Below are positions 50,638 to 58,438 of a stretch of DNA of 62,063 bases, piece by piece. The stretch comes from Saccharofermentans sp. (GTDB lineage Bacteria > Bacillota > Clostridia > Saccharofermentanales > Saccharofermentanaceae): NCBI GenBank assembly GCA_024682215.1, contig JAIKZM010000040.1:1-62063 (forward strand), written 5' to 3'. The stretch's first letter is position 1, and each line of letters begins with the position of its first letter. Position numbers and translations under genes: made by a program. A model generated the notes under the pieces. The model was not told where the DNA came from. It did not search any database and saw nothing but the letters and a program-made list of their open reading frames with translations.

Positions 50638-52098
50638 TCACATAATCACCTCACGGTCGGCAACAGCCTCTGAAAACGTCCTGTCGTGCTCTACGAAAAG
50701 CATTGTAACATTGTTACACTTGACCAGACGCTCTATTTCCTGCCTCATATACACGTCAATATAGTTTAGCGGCTCGTCCCACAGATACAGGTCGGCATGT
50801 TCGCATAGGCTGAGGGCGATCATGACAAATTTCTTCTGACCGAGTGACAGCGCGTTTACATCCCTGTAGAGCATTTCCTTTGTAAAGCCCATCTTTATCA
50901 GAATGGTCGAAAAGACAGTCTTGTCAGCACCTCTCTCATCCGCGATGTCATACAGGGAGCCGGAAAGGGAAGACGTATCCTGACCGACATAAGAGATCTT
51001 AAGGCCGGGAGCGATGTAGATGTTGCCTTCGGCAGTGATGCCCTCAGTTTCTCCTGATCCCGCCAGATACTTGATAAGAGTGCTCTTGCCGCATCCGTTC
51101 TTTCCCTGGATGGATATCTTGTTTCCGCGTTCTATGGTGAGGTCGAAGCCCGATACGATAGTTTCGCCATAACGTTTCAGGGTTATGCCTTTAAGGATCA
51201 CCGGAGTCTTGTTATGGTGCTCCGTGCCTGTGATCTTAAGCGTTTCGGTGCGTTCCATGTCTTTAAGAAGGCTCTGCTTTTCCTCAAGCTTGAGTGCGTT
51301 GCGCTTTTCGAGGTTCTTTGCAGCAGACATGAGCTTTCTCGCTTTTTCAGCCTCGTAGGCCCTTCTGAAATGATCTTCTGCGACTTTTGAAGGCGCCTTG
51401 CTCCTGTTCTTATAACCTTCTGCCTTTGACGACCACTGCGCATTCTTTTTCATGGCGGCATCTATGGAGCTCATTTCCTTTTTGAGCTGGTCATTACGTG
51501 CGCGCTCGTTTTCCATGCGCTGCTCGTTGTTTTCCCACCATACGGAATAGGGTGCCGCAACAAGCTCCAGCCCCGTCTTGGTTATTACCAGAGTATGGTC
51601 TGTGCACCTGTCGAGAAATGCTCTGTCGTGTGATATAAGGATGAAGCCTTCCTTGGACGAGAGATACTCAGAAACGGCTTCGCGGCCCTGTCTGTCGAGG
51701 TGGTTTGTCGGTTCATCGATAAGAGGATAGATGCCGTCAGACGCGAAAAGATTCGCAAGCATCAGTTTGGTGCGTTCACCGCCTGATAAGGTATCCAGCG
51801 GACGCCATATGATATCGGGATCCGCGCCCATGAGATTCAATTCTTTTCTTACTCTCCATTCCTCGTTATCGGGAAGCTCGTTCATTGGGAAGATGACGGT
51901 CTCGGGTACTCCGGTGATGGTCCCGCTGAAGGGCAGTTCGCCACGCAGGAGTTTGAAGAACGTTGTCTTGCCTCTGCCGTTTCTTCCGGCGAGGGCAAGC
52001 TTCCAGCTTGTGTCAAGAGAGATGGTGACGTTGTCAAACAGAGTTCTTTCAGAACCGTCATATCCGAATGTTAAGTTGTTGATGTTAATTACTGGCAT
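50638..52098 (-). CDS. ABC-F family ATPase, probable ribosomal protection protein
   Basis: A 486-residue soluble protein with two nucleotide-binding domains and no membrane part. Walker A sites are GRNGRGKT (38-45) and GKNGCGKS; signatures are LSGGERTK and LSLGQKKF; a long Lys/Glu-rich linker (about 190-290, AMKKNAQWSSKAEGYKNR) joins them. This is the ABC-F plan. The size and linker fit the antibiotic-resistance subgroup (Lsa/Vga/Msr relatives), which displace lincosamides, pleuromutilins or streptogramins from the ribosome. GAAAGGAAAT lies before the ATG. A six-residue upstream ORF and an attenuator precede it, as in drug-inducible members of the family. Confidence 0.88.
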   Translation of the reverse strand: MPVININNLTFGYDGSERTLFDNVTISLDTSWKLALAGRNGRGKTTFFKLLRGELPFSGTITGVPETVIFPMNELPDNEEWRVRKELNLMGADPDIIWRPLDTLSGGERTKLMLANLFASDGIYPLIDEPTNHLDRQGREAVSEYLSSKEGFILISHDRAFLDRCTDHTLVITKTGLELVAAPYSVWWENNEQRMENERARNDQLKKEMSSIDAAMKKNAQWSSKAEGYKNRSKAPSKVAEDHFRRAYEAEKARKLMSAAKNLEKRNALKLEEKQSLLKDMERTETLKITGTEHHNKTPVILKGITLKRYGETIVSGFDLTIERGNKISIQGKNGCGKSTLIKYLAGSGETEGITAEGNIYIAPGLKISYVGQDTSSLSGSLYDIADERGADKTVFSTILIKMGFTKEMLYRDVNALSLGQKKFVMIALSLCEHADLYLWDEPLNYIDVYMRQEIERLVKCNNVTMLFVEHDRTFSEAVADREVIM

Positions 52099-52127
52099 AA
52101 TATTTCCTTTCGAAAATGCTCTGCCGG

Positions 52128-52166
52128 ATAAATCAAAAAGCCGCGACTACAGTAGCGGCCGCGGCT
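52128..52166 (-). terminator. Attenuator terminator of the ABC-F gene
   Basis: Minus strand AGCCGCG (52166-52160) pairs with CGCGGCT (52145-52139), followed by TTTTGATTT. It lies between the upstream ORF and the ABC-F start. A CGCGG at 52211-52207 is complementary to part of the 5' arm and could be an antiterminator. Confidence 0.72.
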
Positions 52167-52227
52167 AATAAAAATGCAATATAAATGAACACACAAAAAG
52201 ACTTATCCGCGAGACAGTTTATAAACT

Positions 52228-52248
52228 TTAGCAGATGGTCTTTCTCAT
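52228..52248 (-). CDS. Upstream ORF / leader peptide MRKTIC
   Basis: A six-codon ORF ATG AGA AAG ACC ATC TGC TAA, preceded at an ideal 7 bases by GGAGG (52260-52256). It follows a good promoter and lies 62 bases before the terminator. Stalling of a drug-bound ribosome here would change folding of the leader and allow readthrough, as shown for other ABC-F and erm leaders. Stalling itself is inferred. Confidence 0.65.
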   Translation of the reverse strand: MRKTIC

Positions 52249-52281
52249 TGGTGTTCCTCCGTGATTAAGATTTCTGCGAAG

Positions 52282-52310
52282 ATGATACAGCAGCGTTTTC
52301 AAGGCGTCAA
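52282..52310 (-). promoter_or_regulatory. Promoter of the ABC-F leader transcript
   Basis: Minus strand TTGACG (52310-52305), 17-base spacer, TATCAT (52287-52282). The expected start is about 52275, giving a leader of about 177 bases before the ABC-F start codon. Confidence 0.72.
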
Positions 52311-52316
52311 GAGAAC

Positions 52317-52336
52317 GATGTCAAAATATTGACATC
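52317..52336. promoter_or_regulatory. Perfect palindrome in the divergent control region
   Basis: GATGTCAA-AATA-TTGACATC, 8-bp arms around 4 bases. It lies just upstream of the ABC-F leader promoter and next to the 11-bp repeats, as expected of an operator for a dimeric regulator. Confidence 0.55.
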
Positions 52337-52337
52337 C

Positions 52338-52381
52338 TTTTCACTCAGTTTTCACTCATCCTTCACCCATCCTTCACACAT
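52338..52381 (+). repeat. Four 11-bp direct repeats, OmpR/PhoP-type operator
   Basis: TTTTCACTCAG, TTTTCACTCAT, CCTTCACCCAT and CCTTCACACAT lie end to end. The shared core TTCAC recurs every 11 bp, one helical turn. This is the geometry of OmpR/PhoB-family response-regulator boxes. The last repeat covers the -35 position of a plus-strand promoter with TATACT at 52402-52407. Confidence 0.6.
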
Positions 52382-52401
52382 ATTCTCCGATACCCTAATG
52401 C

Positions 52402-52580
52402 TATACTTCGTGTGGCTTAAGGGAAGCGCTGTTCATGTCAGTAAAGCGCTGGAGAAGGACAGCGCTTCCCGGAGTGCCGGTAAAGGAGAAAAACAACTTG
52501 TTACGCTTATCATTAACCATTCCGATAAAGAAATAAATTCCGCTGTAAAATGGGAGCTGACAGGCTCCCGTTTTTGTTTT
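52402..52580 (+). ncRNA. Short transcription unit with stem-loop and terminator
   Basis: After TATACT (52402-52407) transcription would start near 52414. The RNA has a perfect 12-bp helix, GGGAAGCGCTGT (52421-52432) with ACAGCGCTTCCC (52459-52470). An AAAGGAG lies at 52482-52488. The unit ends at an intrinsic terminator, GGGAGC (52552-52557) with GCTCCC (52564-52569) and TTTTTGTTTT. The unit is about 165 bases. It is either a regulatory RNA or a small-peptide message; no known RNA family was recognised. Confidence 0.5.
52435..52536 (+). CDS. Possible 33-residue basic peptide
   Basis: ATG 52435 to TAA 52536 encodes a peptide beginning MSVKRWRRTALP and ending LTIPIKK, with about ten Lys/Arg residues and few acids. 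AAGGGAAG lies 8 bases before the ATG but is buried in the 12-bp helix whose loop holds the start codon. An alternative reading starts at a TTG after AAAGGAG and gives only the last 12 or so codons in the same frame. Coding is uncertain. Confidence 0.25.
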   Translation: MSVKRWRRTALPGVPVKEKNNLLRLSLTIPIKK

Positions 52581-52670
52581 CTCATCCTGTAATCTGATAT
52601 AATTATTTTTAAGCGAATATTTACGCACATTGGATAAGGGATCTTGATTTGTGGGATAAGGAGTAAGGAA

Positions 52671-53972
52671 ATGGCAGACAACAGAAATGATACAACCGTC
52701 GGTGACGTTTTAAAGGATCACTTTGGCGTAAACAATATCAGGGAAGCAAGGGAGAGACGAAACAGTGTTCTCGAGCAGGAGCGCATCGAGAAGATGAATG
52801 TTGCTAACGGTAATGCACCTGCTGCAAATAAGCAGGCACAGGCTCCTGTTCAGGACAGAGTGACTTACCAGCAAATGCCGCATGTACAGATACCGAACGA
52901 GACCTCGCAGGATGACAAGTGTCCATCATGCGGAGGAACTCTTTCATTCGATCCCGGATCGGGAGGACTGGTCTGCAATTTCTGCGGCAACCATGTTGAA
53001 CTGAAGACAACGGTCGCTGCTCCGGGTATCGGTTATACGATCGAAGAACTGCAGCATAACGGCGGGCGCCGTATTCAATACGGCGTAAAGCGTGTCGTAT
53101 GCGGAACATGCGGAGGATCGTTCATAGCTGAGACAAGTTCTATGTCAGGTCTTTGCCCTTACTGCGGATCGAATTCCATTACGGAGTCAACAGAGAATGC
53201 CGGAGTTCTTGAGCCTACAGGCATAGTTGCTTTCAAGATCGGCAAGGAAGAGGCTCAGGGGATCTTTAAACAGTGGATCTCGGCCAGGAGATTTGCACCT
53301 ATGGACATAGCTAAAAACGCGCAGATTACCGATCTTGTCGGCGTATATGTTCCTTACTGGGTCTTCGACTGTGACACTTACACACCTTACAGCGGAAAGT
53401 TCGGGAAAACATACGGAAGCGGAGATGACCAGTATACTAAGTATCACAAGTCTTCAGGCGTCTGCCAGATGCCTGTCAAGAACCTGACGATCATGGCTTC
53501 GGCGCGTCTTGTGAAGGACTCTTTCTGGAAGTCTGTTTCCGAATTCAATTTTAATCTCACGAAGACATACGATGCGAAACTCCTTTCGGGATTCTGGTCA
53601 GAGAGCTACACGGTAGACGGCGTATCTGCATGGCAGAATGCAATGAACAGGATCTACGAGATGATCAGAAGAAAGATCAAAGGCATGGAAGATGCTGACG
53701 TTATCGCCAGGATCGACATGACGCCCCAGGCCGGAAATATCCGCGCCAAGTATGTTCTTGCGCCTATCTGGATCACTTCTTTTGACTATCACGGAACGGT
53801 CTACCGCGTACTTGTTAACGGGCAGACAGGAAGTGTGGCCGGCACATGGCCGAAGTCGTACAAGAGATTCTTCATAACGCTTGGACTTATAGCGGCGGGT
53901 ATCTTCGGAACTCAGTTCCTGGTCGCGCTTTTGCGTACGTTTATGATGTGGCTTTCTTCACTCGGAAGGTGA
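52671..53972 (+). CDS. Double zinc-ribbon membrane protein
   Basis: A 433-residue protein. A charged helical start (1-60) is followed by two zinc ribbons: Cys84, Cys87, Cys102, Cys105 and Cys144, Cys147, Cys162, Cys165. A globular alpha/beta region (about 185-395) contains YVPYWVFDCDTYTPYSG, and a membrane helix lies near residues 400-425. These ribbon proteins are annotated TFIIB-type in Firmicutes, but the function is unknown. AAGGAGTAAGG precedes ATG 52671; an in-frame start nine codons earlier is not supported. Its 3' end overlaps that of the convergent acetyltransferase by 15 bp. Confidence 0.75.
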   Translation: MADNRNDTTVGDVLKDHFGVNNIREARERRNSVLEQERIEKMNVANGNAPAANKQAQAPVQDRVTYQQMPHVQIPNETSQDDKCPSCGGTLSFDPGSGGLVCNFCGNHVELKTTVAAPGIGYTIEELQHNGGRRIQYGVKRVVCGTCGGSFIAETSSMSGLCPYCGSNSITESTENAGVLEPTGIVAFKIGKEEAQGIFKQWISARRFAPMDIAKNAQITDLVGVYVPYWVFDCDTYTPYSGKFGKTYGSGDDQYTKYHKSSGVCQMPVKNLTIMASARLVKDSFWKSVSEFNFNLTKTYDAKLLSGFWSESYTVDGVSAWQNAMNRIYEMIRRKIKGMEDADVIARIDMTPQAGNIRAKYVLAPIWITSFDYHGTVYRVLVNGQTGSVAGTWPKSYKRFFITLGLIAAGIFGTQFLVALLRTFMMWLSSLGR

Positions 53973-54491
53973 TTTTTCCCATTCGTTTCTGGATATTACC
54001 GAAACACGAGTGATCTCATTTGCTTCGTCTGGATACTCTTTTTCAAAGTGCATCCCGATCGATTCGGCAGTCCTGTATGAAGGCACGTTCGTGTATTTGC
54101 AGTAAGAATAAAGGGCAGGGTAGTCTGTATTTTTGAAAGCCCATTCCATAGTGCCTTTTGCTGCCTCTTTCGCGTAACCTTTACGCTGGCAGTCTGAACG
54201 GATGTGATAGCCGATCTCCGGGAGCATTTCGCCTTCGATGTTCTGAAGGGTAAGACCGCAGTCGCCGATCATCTCACCTGTATCTTTAAGACAGACGGCC
54301 CAAAGCCCGAAACCGTTTTCCCTGTAGCGGTTCATGTTGCGCTCGATCCAGCTTTTGACGCGTGCTTCGTCAAAAGCATAAGGGTAGTGCTGCATGATGG
54401 AAGCATCAGCCAAGACCTGATACAGGGCATCGTAATCGCCAGTATTCATTTCCCGAAGATAAAGTCTTTCTGTCTCAAGAATTACTTTCAT
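53958..54491 (-). CDS. GNAT-family N-acetyltransferase (RimJ/RimL-like)
   Basis: A 177-residue acetyltransferase_3 protein: ILETERLYLREMNTGDYDALYQVL at the start, the acetyl-CoA loop SDCQRKGYAKEAAKGTMEW, and NVPSYRTAESIGMHFEKEY near the end. The substrate is unknown. ATG 54491 follows GGAGG by 10 bases, and a longer start 20 codons upstream is rejected. The last 15 bases of the gene overlap the last 15 bases of the convergent zinc-ribbon gene. Confidence 0.88.
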   Translation of the reverse strand: MKVILETERLYLREMNTGDYDALYQVLADASIMQHYPYAFDEARVKSWIERNMNRYRENGFGLWAVCLKDTGEMIGDCGLTLQNIEGEMLPEIGYHIRSDCQRKGYAKEAAKGTMEWAFKNTDYPALYSYCKYTNVPSYRTAESIGMHFEKEYPDEANEITRVSVISRNEWEKSPSE

Positions 54492-54729
54492 TTGCTGTAT
54501 GCCTCCGACTGTATTATAGCTTAAAGAGGTCTGCGAAAGGTTATCTTGCATGCCGGTCAGATCTCTGCCGTTTGAAGTGAAAAACTGAAGCTATCAGGGT
54601 TCAATGCCAAGTTTCCGTATATATTTGGCAGAAATAGGGTGCTATAATTATTCAAATGCTTTATTTTTCAAATTTGAGGCACTATAATTGCCTCCTGACT
54701 AGATATCTGAATTACGGAGGGTTCCGGAC

Positions 54730-55056
54730 ATGACGGCACAGGAATTTGCTCAGGCACTTAAAGACGAAAAGGAAGGAATGCTTTCTTCATACTTCGGCCG
54801 CGGAGAATCACCCGCGGGTACATTGCTTAAGAACCTCGGAGCTCCTTCGGCTGATGAGAAGGTATTAAGGGAATTTATCGACGGTGTCCTTACGGATGCA
54901 TTCTATACGATGCTCCTCGGATTTGACGGCGAGACTTCTTTAGGCAGGAGCGGACAGAATAAGTACAAGATTACTCTTGAAGACGGCTCTCCCGTTTCCG
55001 AAGCCAACGGTGAACTTTCAAACAGTGCATTCTCCGTTTTCTACGTTGAAGAATAA
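54730..55056 (+). CDS. Small hypothetical protein
   Basis: A 108-residue soluble, acidic protein with a helical first half (MTAQEFAQALKDEKEGML and EKVLREFIDGVLTDAFYTML) and a beta-rich second half. No family, signal or metal motif is recognised. CGGAGG lies before the ATG. Two TATAAT boxes, at 54643-54648 and 54681-54686, lie upstream, so expression from a local promoter is likely. The next gene begins 88 bp later on the same strand. Confidence 0.65.
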   Translation: MTAQEFAQALKDEKEGMLSSYFGRGESPAGTLLKNLGAPSADEKVLREFIDGVLTDAFYTMLLGFDGETSLGRSGQNKYKITLEDGSPVSEANGELSNSAFSVFYVEE

Positions 55057-55144
55057 AAATTTTCTTACAAAGTAGCCTAAATTCAGGCTTGACGCCTGTG
55101 TTATATTATTCTCGGATTTTATTTATATATCGGAGGATATAAGG

Positions 55145-57319
55145 GTGAAGGTTACAAAACTGGTTTTATGGATTACGGCCCTGGTGCTCATCATAGCACT
55201 GGGGTTTTCCGTTATTTCAACCGCTGTAAAGAACAAGGGCGGCAGTCGCGCCGGCCAGGTAACATCCAAACAGGTAAAGAATACCCAGAAGTTCACTGAC
55301 GGCCTTCCGAAAAATGGTCTTTTCAAGTATGAGACAAAGATCGCTAAGGAAGGTAAATACCGTATTGCATTTGAGCCGGACCTCAAGTCCAAGACATTTG
55401 TTATCGGTAGCGAGGTCTTCGATACCGAAGGTAAGATGATCGGGGCATTCGTTCTTTTTAGCGGTGAGGAAGTCTCGAAAGATTACGAGTTCAAAAAAGG
55501 AACTGTCTGCATTGAATACAGATACATTACGACCGAGCAGGACTTCAAGGACTTCGTCGGCGATTTCGATGCGTCGTTTGGTGATATCACTCTCAAGGAA
55601 GCGCTCAAAAAGGTCCAGTTTTCCAGATTTAATGAAGACGGATCTGTATCCGTAAACATTAAGACAAGCATAAGTGCGGTCAAGGGCACCCAAGCCAATT
55701 ATGTCGATTTAGCAGTGCTGACGGGTGTCGGAATTGCGCTTTTGGCGGTACTGATCGTACTCGGCGTGCTCTATAAGCAGGTAAAACCGGCTGAACCGGA
55801 AGTTTATGACGGAACAGCACCCGAGGTGCCTGAAGTTCCTAAAAAGCCTGCAGTAAACCAGGGCGCATACGCTTATAACGTTCCCGTTCAGCAGTACGCT
55901 GTTCAGCCCATGTGGATATGCAGTGCCTGCGGAGAGCGGGAGAACACCGGAAGATTCTGTGCCAATTGCGGACAGCCGGCTCCGGCGGGTGTTCAGACTG
56001 TTAATCCCGCTCCTGTATATCAGCAGGCTCCTGTTTACCAGGCCCCTGTAACTTATCAGATGCCTACTTATCAGGTTCCTGCATATCCTGCACCTGTACA
56101 GCAGTATCAGGCTCCTGTGACATATCAGATGCCTGTTCAGACTGCGCAGTATTCACAGCCCGTCCAGTACATGCAGCCTGTTTATGCACCCGCACAGGTA
56201 CAGCCGGTATTTGCGCCTGCGCCTGTTCAGCAGCCTGTTTATGCTGCTCCCGTTTATAATCAGGCTCCCAAGCCGGATTACAGGGCAAAGCCCAAGAAAC
56301 CGGAAAACCCCGGTGATCCCGAATTCATTGAAGGTATCAAGAACAGGGTGTCTTCAATCGGAGCTAAATATGCCGCATTCTGCGTCGTATTCCTTCTGAT
56401 CCAGTTCGCAGGTTCGCTTATCCTTGCTCTTACGGTCCCTCAGATCGTAAAGGCATACAAGACATCGATCTCTTTCGGCCTTGTGGTCCTTGCGGTCGAT
56501 CTTATCGGATTCCCTTTCATCTGGCTTTTGATGAAGGGTATTCCAAAAGTTAAGATAGAACAGCACAGCATTTCATTTTCGCAGTGGTTTACATACCTTT
56601 GCATGAGCGAGGCTCTGATCCTTGCAGGATTAATGATCGGAAATTCCATTCATACTGCTCTTACTTTGCCGTTTACCGGTAATGACCTTAACAATGCAAA
56701 CAACCTTATGCAGAATTCAAACGTTGTCATAAGAACACTGGTCGTCGGTATCGGAGCACCGGTGTTTGAGGAACTTATATTCCGTAAGGTGCTTATCGAC
56801 AGGACTATCAAGTACGGTGAGTATGTGAGTATTGTTCTGTCCGGCATTATGTTTGGACTGCTTCACGGCAACTTCCAGCAGTTCTTCTTTGCGGCTCTTA
56901 TAGGAATGCTTTTTGGATATATATACATCCGTACGGGACGCATCCGTTATACGATATTCCTGCACATGGCGATCAATCTTTCGAGTGCGCTTGTATTGCA
57001 GACTCTGCTCCAGAAGATGCTTGATTCAAGAAACGAAGGTGAGCAGACACCTGTGGTAATGGCATGTGCTATCTTTGTTCTTGCCTGGGCAGGCGGAGTA
57101 TTTGCCATCGGAATAATCGGTATCGTGAAGCTCATCAAGAGCCTGAAGCGAAAGAAGCTTGCGCTTAACATGCAGAAGGGCGAGCCCAGCCACAAGATCG
57201 TCAGGAGTCTCCTTCTCAAGGATAAGGCTATGTGGCTTTATATCGCCATGACGATTTTGTTCTTCCTGGACTCCTATTTGCCGAACATCATTACGTTCTT
57301 CATGAATAGGGCTGTGTAA
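55145..57319 (+). CDS. CPBP-family membrane protease fused to zinc ribbon
   Basis: A 724-residue protein starting with GTG after GGAGG. It has an N-terminal helix, an extracytoplasmic beta-rich domain (about 30-185) and a second helix (about 192-214). A zinc ribbon (Cys259, Cys262, Cys272, Cys275) is followed by a Gln/Ala/Pro/Tyr-rich stretch (285-375). The rest is a CPBP intramembrane protease domain with Glu542-Glu543...Arg547 (EELIFR), His574 (LLHG) and His607...Asn611 (HMAIN). CPBP enzymes process prenylated proteins or mature bacteriocins and pheromones. The N-terminal half may sense and the ribbon may bind a partner. Confidence 0.82.
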   Translation: MKVTKLVLWITALVLIIALGFSVISTAVKNKGGSRAGQVTSKQVKNTQKFTDGLPKNGLFKYETKIAKEGKYRIAFEPDLKSKTFVIGSEVFDTEGKMIGAFVLFSGEEVSKDYEFKKGTVCIEYRYITTEQDFKDFVGDFDASFGDITLKEALKKVQFSRFNEDGSVSVNIKTSISAVKGTQANYVDLAVLTGVGIALLAVLIVLGVLYKQVKPAEPEVYDGTAPEVPEVPKKPAVNQGAYAYNVPVQQYAVQPMWICSACGERENTGRFCANCGQPAPAGVQTVNPAPVYQQAPVYQAPVTYQMPTYQVPAYPAPVQQYQAPVTYQMPVQTAQYSQPVQYMQPVYAPAQVQPVFAPAPVQQPVYAAPVYNQAPKPDYRAKPKKPENPGDPEFIEGIKNRVSSIGAKYAAFCVVFLLIQFAGSLILALTVPQIVKAYKTSISFGLVVLAVDLIGFPFIWLLMKGIPKVKIEQHSISFSQWFTYLCMSEALILAGLMIGNSIHTALTLPFTGNDLNNANNLMQNSNVVIRTLVVGIGAPVFEELIFRKVLIDRTIKYGEYVSIVLSGIMFGLLHGNFQQFFFAALIGMLFGYIYIRTGRIRYTIFLHMAINLSSALVLQTLLQKMLDSRNEGEQTPVVMACAIFVLAWAGGVFAIGIIGIVKLIKSLKRKKLALNMQKGEPSHKIVRSLLLKDKAMWLYIAMTILFFLDSYLPNIITFFMNRAV

Positions 57320-57339
57320 AACCGAATTGCAGGGAAGAG

Positions 57340-57456
57340 AAAGAGCATGATAAAGGCCCCCACCTGAGGTGCAATGCTGTTAAGTTAAGATAGATAATCC
57401 TTAACTTAATGAGTTCGGGCGGAACAACCGTTAAGATAACAAACGGACAAAAGAAA
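57340..57456. other. Unexplained structured element
   Basis: This non-coding stretch holds a perfect inverted repeat TTAAGTTAAG/CTTAACTTAA, a small palindrome CACCTGAGGTG, a GTTC/GAAC hairpin and CCGTT/AACGG arms. It is followed directly by a terminator. It could be a small RNA or the end of a decayed mobile element. No transposase, riboswitch motif or ORF is visible. Confidence 0.35.
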
Positions 57457-57492
57457 AAGCACTCGTTTTTAATGACGGGTGCTTTACTTTTT
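57457..57492 (+). terminator. Intrinsic terminator
   Basis: AAGCACTCGT pairs with ACGGGTGCTT (one G-U) across an 8-base loop, followed by TACTTTTTG. It closes the structured element and possibly the CPBP gene. Confidence 0.78.
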
Positions 57493-57709
57493 GACTGATA
57501 TGCAACCGAAATAATACCAATATACTATTCCAGAGAGTATTAAGTGTCGCTTTAAGCGTGTTTCTAAACCCTTTGATATATAAGGGTTTCAAATTGAAGT
57601 ATACCTAAAAGAATTTAGATAATTTACAAAGATAAACCGGATATTTTGTTAATTTGACAAGTTGATTTCTGTTAGCGGATGCTTACGATTTCTGCCTTGA
57701 AAAAAGTGC
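57493..57709. other. AT-rich spacer upstream of bioY
   Basis: No gene is seen. An 8-bp inverted repeat AAACCCTT-N8-AAGGGTTT lies at 57566-57589 and a small CGCTTTAAGCG palindrome at 57548-57558. Neither is followed by a T-run. Confidence 0.4.
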
Positions 57710-57774
57710 TTGAGATTCAGGAAAAAACGACTATAATTGCGATTGTAAAGTCCAAAACAAAAGAGGTTTACAAT
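57710..57774 (+). promoter_or_regulatory. bioY promoter with BirA operator
   Basis: TTGAGA (57710-57715), 16-base spacer, TATAAT (57732-57737). ATTGTAAAG (57742-57750), 15 bases, then GTTTACAAT (57766-57774) matches the BirA operator of Firmicutes, two arms of TTGTWAAC type about 15 bases apart. It covers the expected transcription start, so biotin-loaded BirA should repress it. Confidence 0.85.
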
Positions 57775-57777
57775 TAT

Positions 57778-58371
57778 ATGGAATCCGAGAAAAGCACCGC
57801 AAAGAAAAGACGCAGCATGATATATGACTTAGTGGTCATAGCCATTTCAGCAGCTTTGATCACTGTCTGCTCATGGATATCGATACCTTTGGGACCGGTG
57901 CCTGTAACGCTTCAGACGATGGCCATTCTGGCTGTTCTCCTGACCATCGGAGGCAGGAGGGGAACCATAGCGATCGTTGTCTATCTTGCGCTCGGTGCTA
58001 TTGGGGTTCCGGTCTTTGCAGGCTTTAAGTCAGGACCGGCTTCTTTTCTGGGTCCCACAGGCGGTTTCCTTGCCGGATTTATCGTTGCAGCACTCATTTA
58101 CTGGCTCCTTGAGAAGCTCATATTTGCCAGGCTCATGACAACACCTGTAAAGCGTATGGTCTTCGGTCTCATCAATTCATTGGTGTTTGAATTGGTTCTC
58201 TATATAGTCGGCGTAATCTGGTTCATGACCGTTTACGCCGCAAAGACGGGACCTATAGGTCTTGGTGCAGTCCTCAGCATGTGCGTGATCCCGTTCATAA
58301 TCCCGGATCTTATAAAGATGGCTGTTGCTGCAGTGATCGGGAGCCGTGCGTACCGTTTTGTCCGTCAGTAA
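57778..58371 (+). CDS. bioY: Biotin transporter BioY (S-component)
   Basis: A 197-residue integral membrane protein with six helices. The BioY patterns are PLGPVPVTLQTMAILAVLL, GVPVFAGFKSGPASFLGPTGGFLAGF and a final IPDLIKMAVAAVIGS. It is the biotin-binding S-component of an ECF transporter; shared EcfA/EcfT subunits are not in the window. ATG 57778 is preferred to an in-frame start at 57679, which lies upstream of the promoter. An AGAGG ribosome site lies inside the right half of the BirA operator. Confidence 0.95.
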   Translation: MESEKSTAKKRRSMIYDLVVIAISAALITVCSWISIPLGPVPVTLQTMAILAVLLTIGGRRGTIAIVVYLALGAIGVPVFAGFKSGPASFLGPTGGFLAGFIVAALIYWLLEKLIFARLMTTPVKRMVFGLINSLVFELVLYIVGVIWFMTVYAAKTGPIGLGAVLSMCVIPFIIPDLIKMAVAAVIGSRAYRFVRQ

Positions 58372-58438
58372 AGAAAACATCCCCCGTTTGTGTTAATATG
58401 ATTTGATATTAACCAACTATAGGAATAGGGGGTCAAAA

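Noticed and set aside
52329..52592. 87-codon plus-strand ORF over the 52.3-52.6 kb region
   Set aside because: It runs through the 11-bp repeats, the promoter and the terminator, has no ribosome site, and its composition is not protein-like.
57340..57492. Signal recognition particle RNA, 6S RNA or tmRNA
   Set aside because: The conserved GGAAGCAGC loop of SRP RNA, the long bulged rod of 6S RNA and the tRNA-like ends of tmRNA are not seen.
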